A stretch of 5,978 bases of DNA from Armatimonadota bacterium. Its GTDB lineage: Bacteria > Armatimonadota > UBA10988. Made by a program: the position numbers and the translations under genes. Every line of letters starts with the position of its first letter. Position 1 is the stretch's first letter. Below the pieces are notes generated by a model. It ran no database searches and was not told the DNA's origin. It worked only from the letters and a program-made list of their open reading frames with translations. Positions 5,374 to 5,978 of the stretch are shown here, piece after piece. Where the stretch lies: positions 1 through 5,978 of the forward strand of contig JACPDV010000279.1 in the NCBI GenBank assembly GCA_016183835.1, written 5' to 3'.

Positions 5374-5978
5374 GCGCCCACAGCAGCCAGCCGAGCCGGC
5401 TCAGCCAGGCCCCCGCCTTCACGCAGGCATTGTCGAACGAGAACTCCACGGTGTGCGCGCCGGCCGGCACGGCGACGCTCATGAACAGCCGCTCCGCGCC
5501 CCGCAGCTCCGCCGGCCGGCCGTCCACGGTCACCCGCCAGCCGGGGTAGCGCGACTGCGCCAAGACCACCGCCGCCGGCTCGGACAGGTCGGTGCGGATC
5601 CGCCAGCGGTCCCAGCCCGGCGCGACGAGCGCCACGGGCAGAATCGGCGGCGGGTCCTCCGGCCGGGTCGCTACTCCGCGCTCGCCCAGGTACCGCGCCG
5701 GCACGGCGTACGCGATCGGCCGCGCGCCGAGGTTCTCGTACAGCCGGGCGCCGGAGTCCTCCGCGGCGAGACGCCAGTGCGGTCCGCCGAGCGCGGCCGC
5801 GGTCACCACCCAGTGCACGCTTGTCATGTCGCAGAGCCAGGCGAAGCGCGCCGCGTCCGCCTCCAGGGCATCGCGCATCTCGCCCAGCACGGCCTGGTGT
5901 TCGGCGGGGAAGATCGCCTCACGCCCGGTCAGGTAGCTGACGCCCCAGAGCACGCCGGTGTGGCTCTGCAGGCGGCGG
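5291..5978 (-). CDS. YfhO-like bacterial membrane protein, C-terminal part, N-terminus beyond window
   Basis: The frame is open from the right edge to TGA 5291-5293, giving 228 residues. The internal GTG at 5953 is not a convincing start because the frame continues upstream as RRLQSHTG. The C-terminal pattern is typical of the YfhO family (PF09586): LYENLGARPIAYAVP (79-93 of the fragment), then RYPGWRVTVDGRPAELRGAE (143-162), VPAGAHTVEFSF (170-181) and a closing membrane helix LGWLLWALSLLAW. YfhO proteins are large multi-pass membrane proteins linked to glycosylation of envelope polymers, with a GT-C-like N-terminal membrane part that is not visible here. The fragment is mostly the soluble outer domain plus the last helix. 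It runs convergent to the GHL10-type gene and overlaps its end. Family call is good; exact role unknown. Confidence 0.82.
   Translation of the reverse strand, partial: RRLQSHTGVLWGVSYLTGREAIFPAEHQAVLGEMRDALEADAARFAWLCDMTSVHWVVTAAALGGPHWRLAAEDSGARLYENLGARPIAYAVPARYLGERGVATRPEDPPPILPVALVAPGWDRWRIRTDLSEPAAVVLAQSRYPGWRVTVDGRPAELRGAERLFMSVAVPAGAHTVEFSFDNACVKAGAWLSRLGWLLWALSLLAWARRPRAPSATAAPPALGRPST

Noticed and set aside
5393..5402. Palindrome GAGCCGGCTC just past the GHL10-type stop, as a terminator
   Set aside because: It has no loop and no following T-run, and it lies inside the YfhO-like coding sequence. Chance palindromes of this kind are common in GC-rich DNA.
5592..5936. A 114-codon plus-strand frame at the right end
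   Set aside because: It is the antisense shadow of the YfhO-like gene, Arg/Ser/Ala-rich and without a domain.

Overview
The window is GC-rich (about 70% by eye) bacterial chromosomal DNA. Third codon positions are almost all G or C, so long open frames also appear opposite the real genes. The protein families seen are a DUF6259-type secreted TIM-barrel protein, a GHL10-type secreted glycoside hydrolase, a secreted PPC-like repeat protein and a YfhO-like membrane protein. This set is typical of polysaccharide-handling, environmental Planctomycetota, Armatimonadota, Hydrogenedentes or Lentisphaerae-like bacteria. That placement is inference; there is no rRNA or marker gene to confirm it.

Layout, left to right. 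Positions 1-2378 (minus strand) hold 792 codons of an exported DUF6259-type protein that runs off the left edge. Positions 2379-2673 are a divergent intergenic region. It has a strong sigma70-type promoter reading right, a weaker candidate promoter reading left, an 8-bp palindrome midway between their -35 boxes, and a 27-codon candidate small ORF whose stop overlaps the start of the leftward gene (ATGA). Positions 2674-3456 (plus) encode a 260-residue secreted protein built of two tandem PPC-like beta domains. After only a few bases comes 3466-5373 (plus), a secreted GHL10-type TIM-barrel hydrolase whose barrel is split by a roughly 200-residue glutamine-amidotransferase-like Rossmann domain. 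Positions 5291-5978 (minus) carry the C-terminal 228 residues of a YfhO-like membrane protein, which overlaps the end of the GHL10-type gene by 83 bp, tail to tail.

How the genes may work together. The two rightward genes look like one transcription unit, and the leftward DUF6259-type gene shares their control region. All three encode exported proteins, two with glycosidase-like barrels and one with small beta domains that may bind or scaffold. The simplest reading is a small locus for processing an extracellular or envelope glycan. The substrate cannot be read from the sequence. The YfhO-like gene may be part of this theme (envelope polymer glycosylation) or simply a neighbour.

No tRNA, rRNA, CRISPR array, insertion sequence or clear intrinsic terminator was seen.
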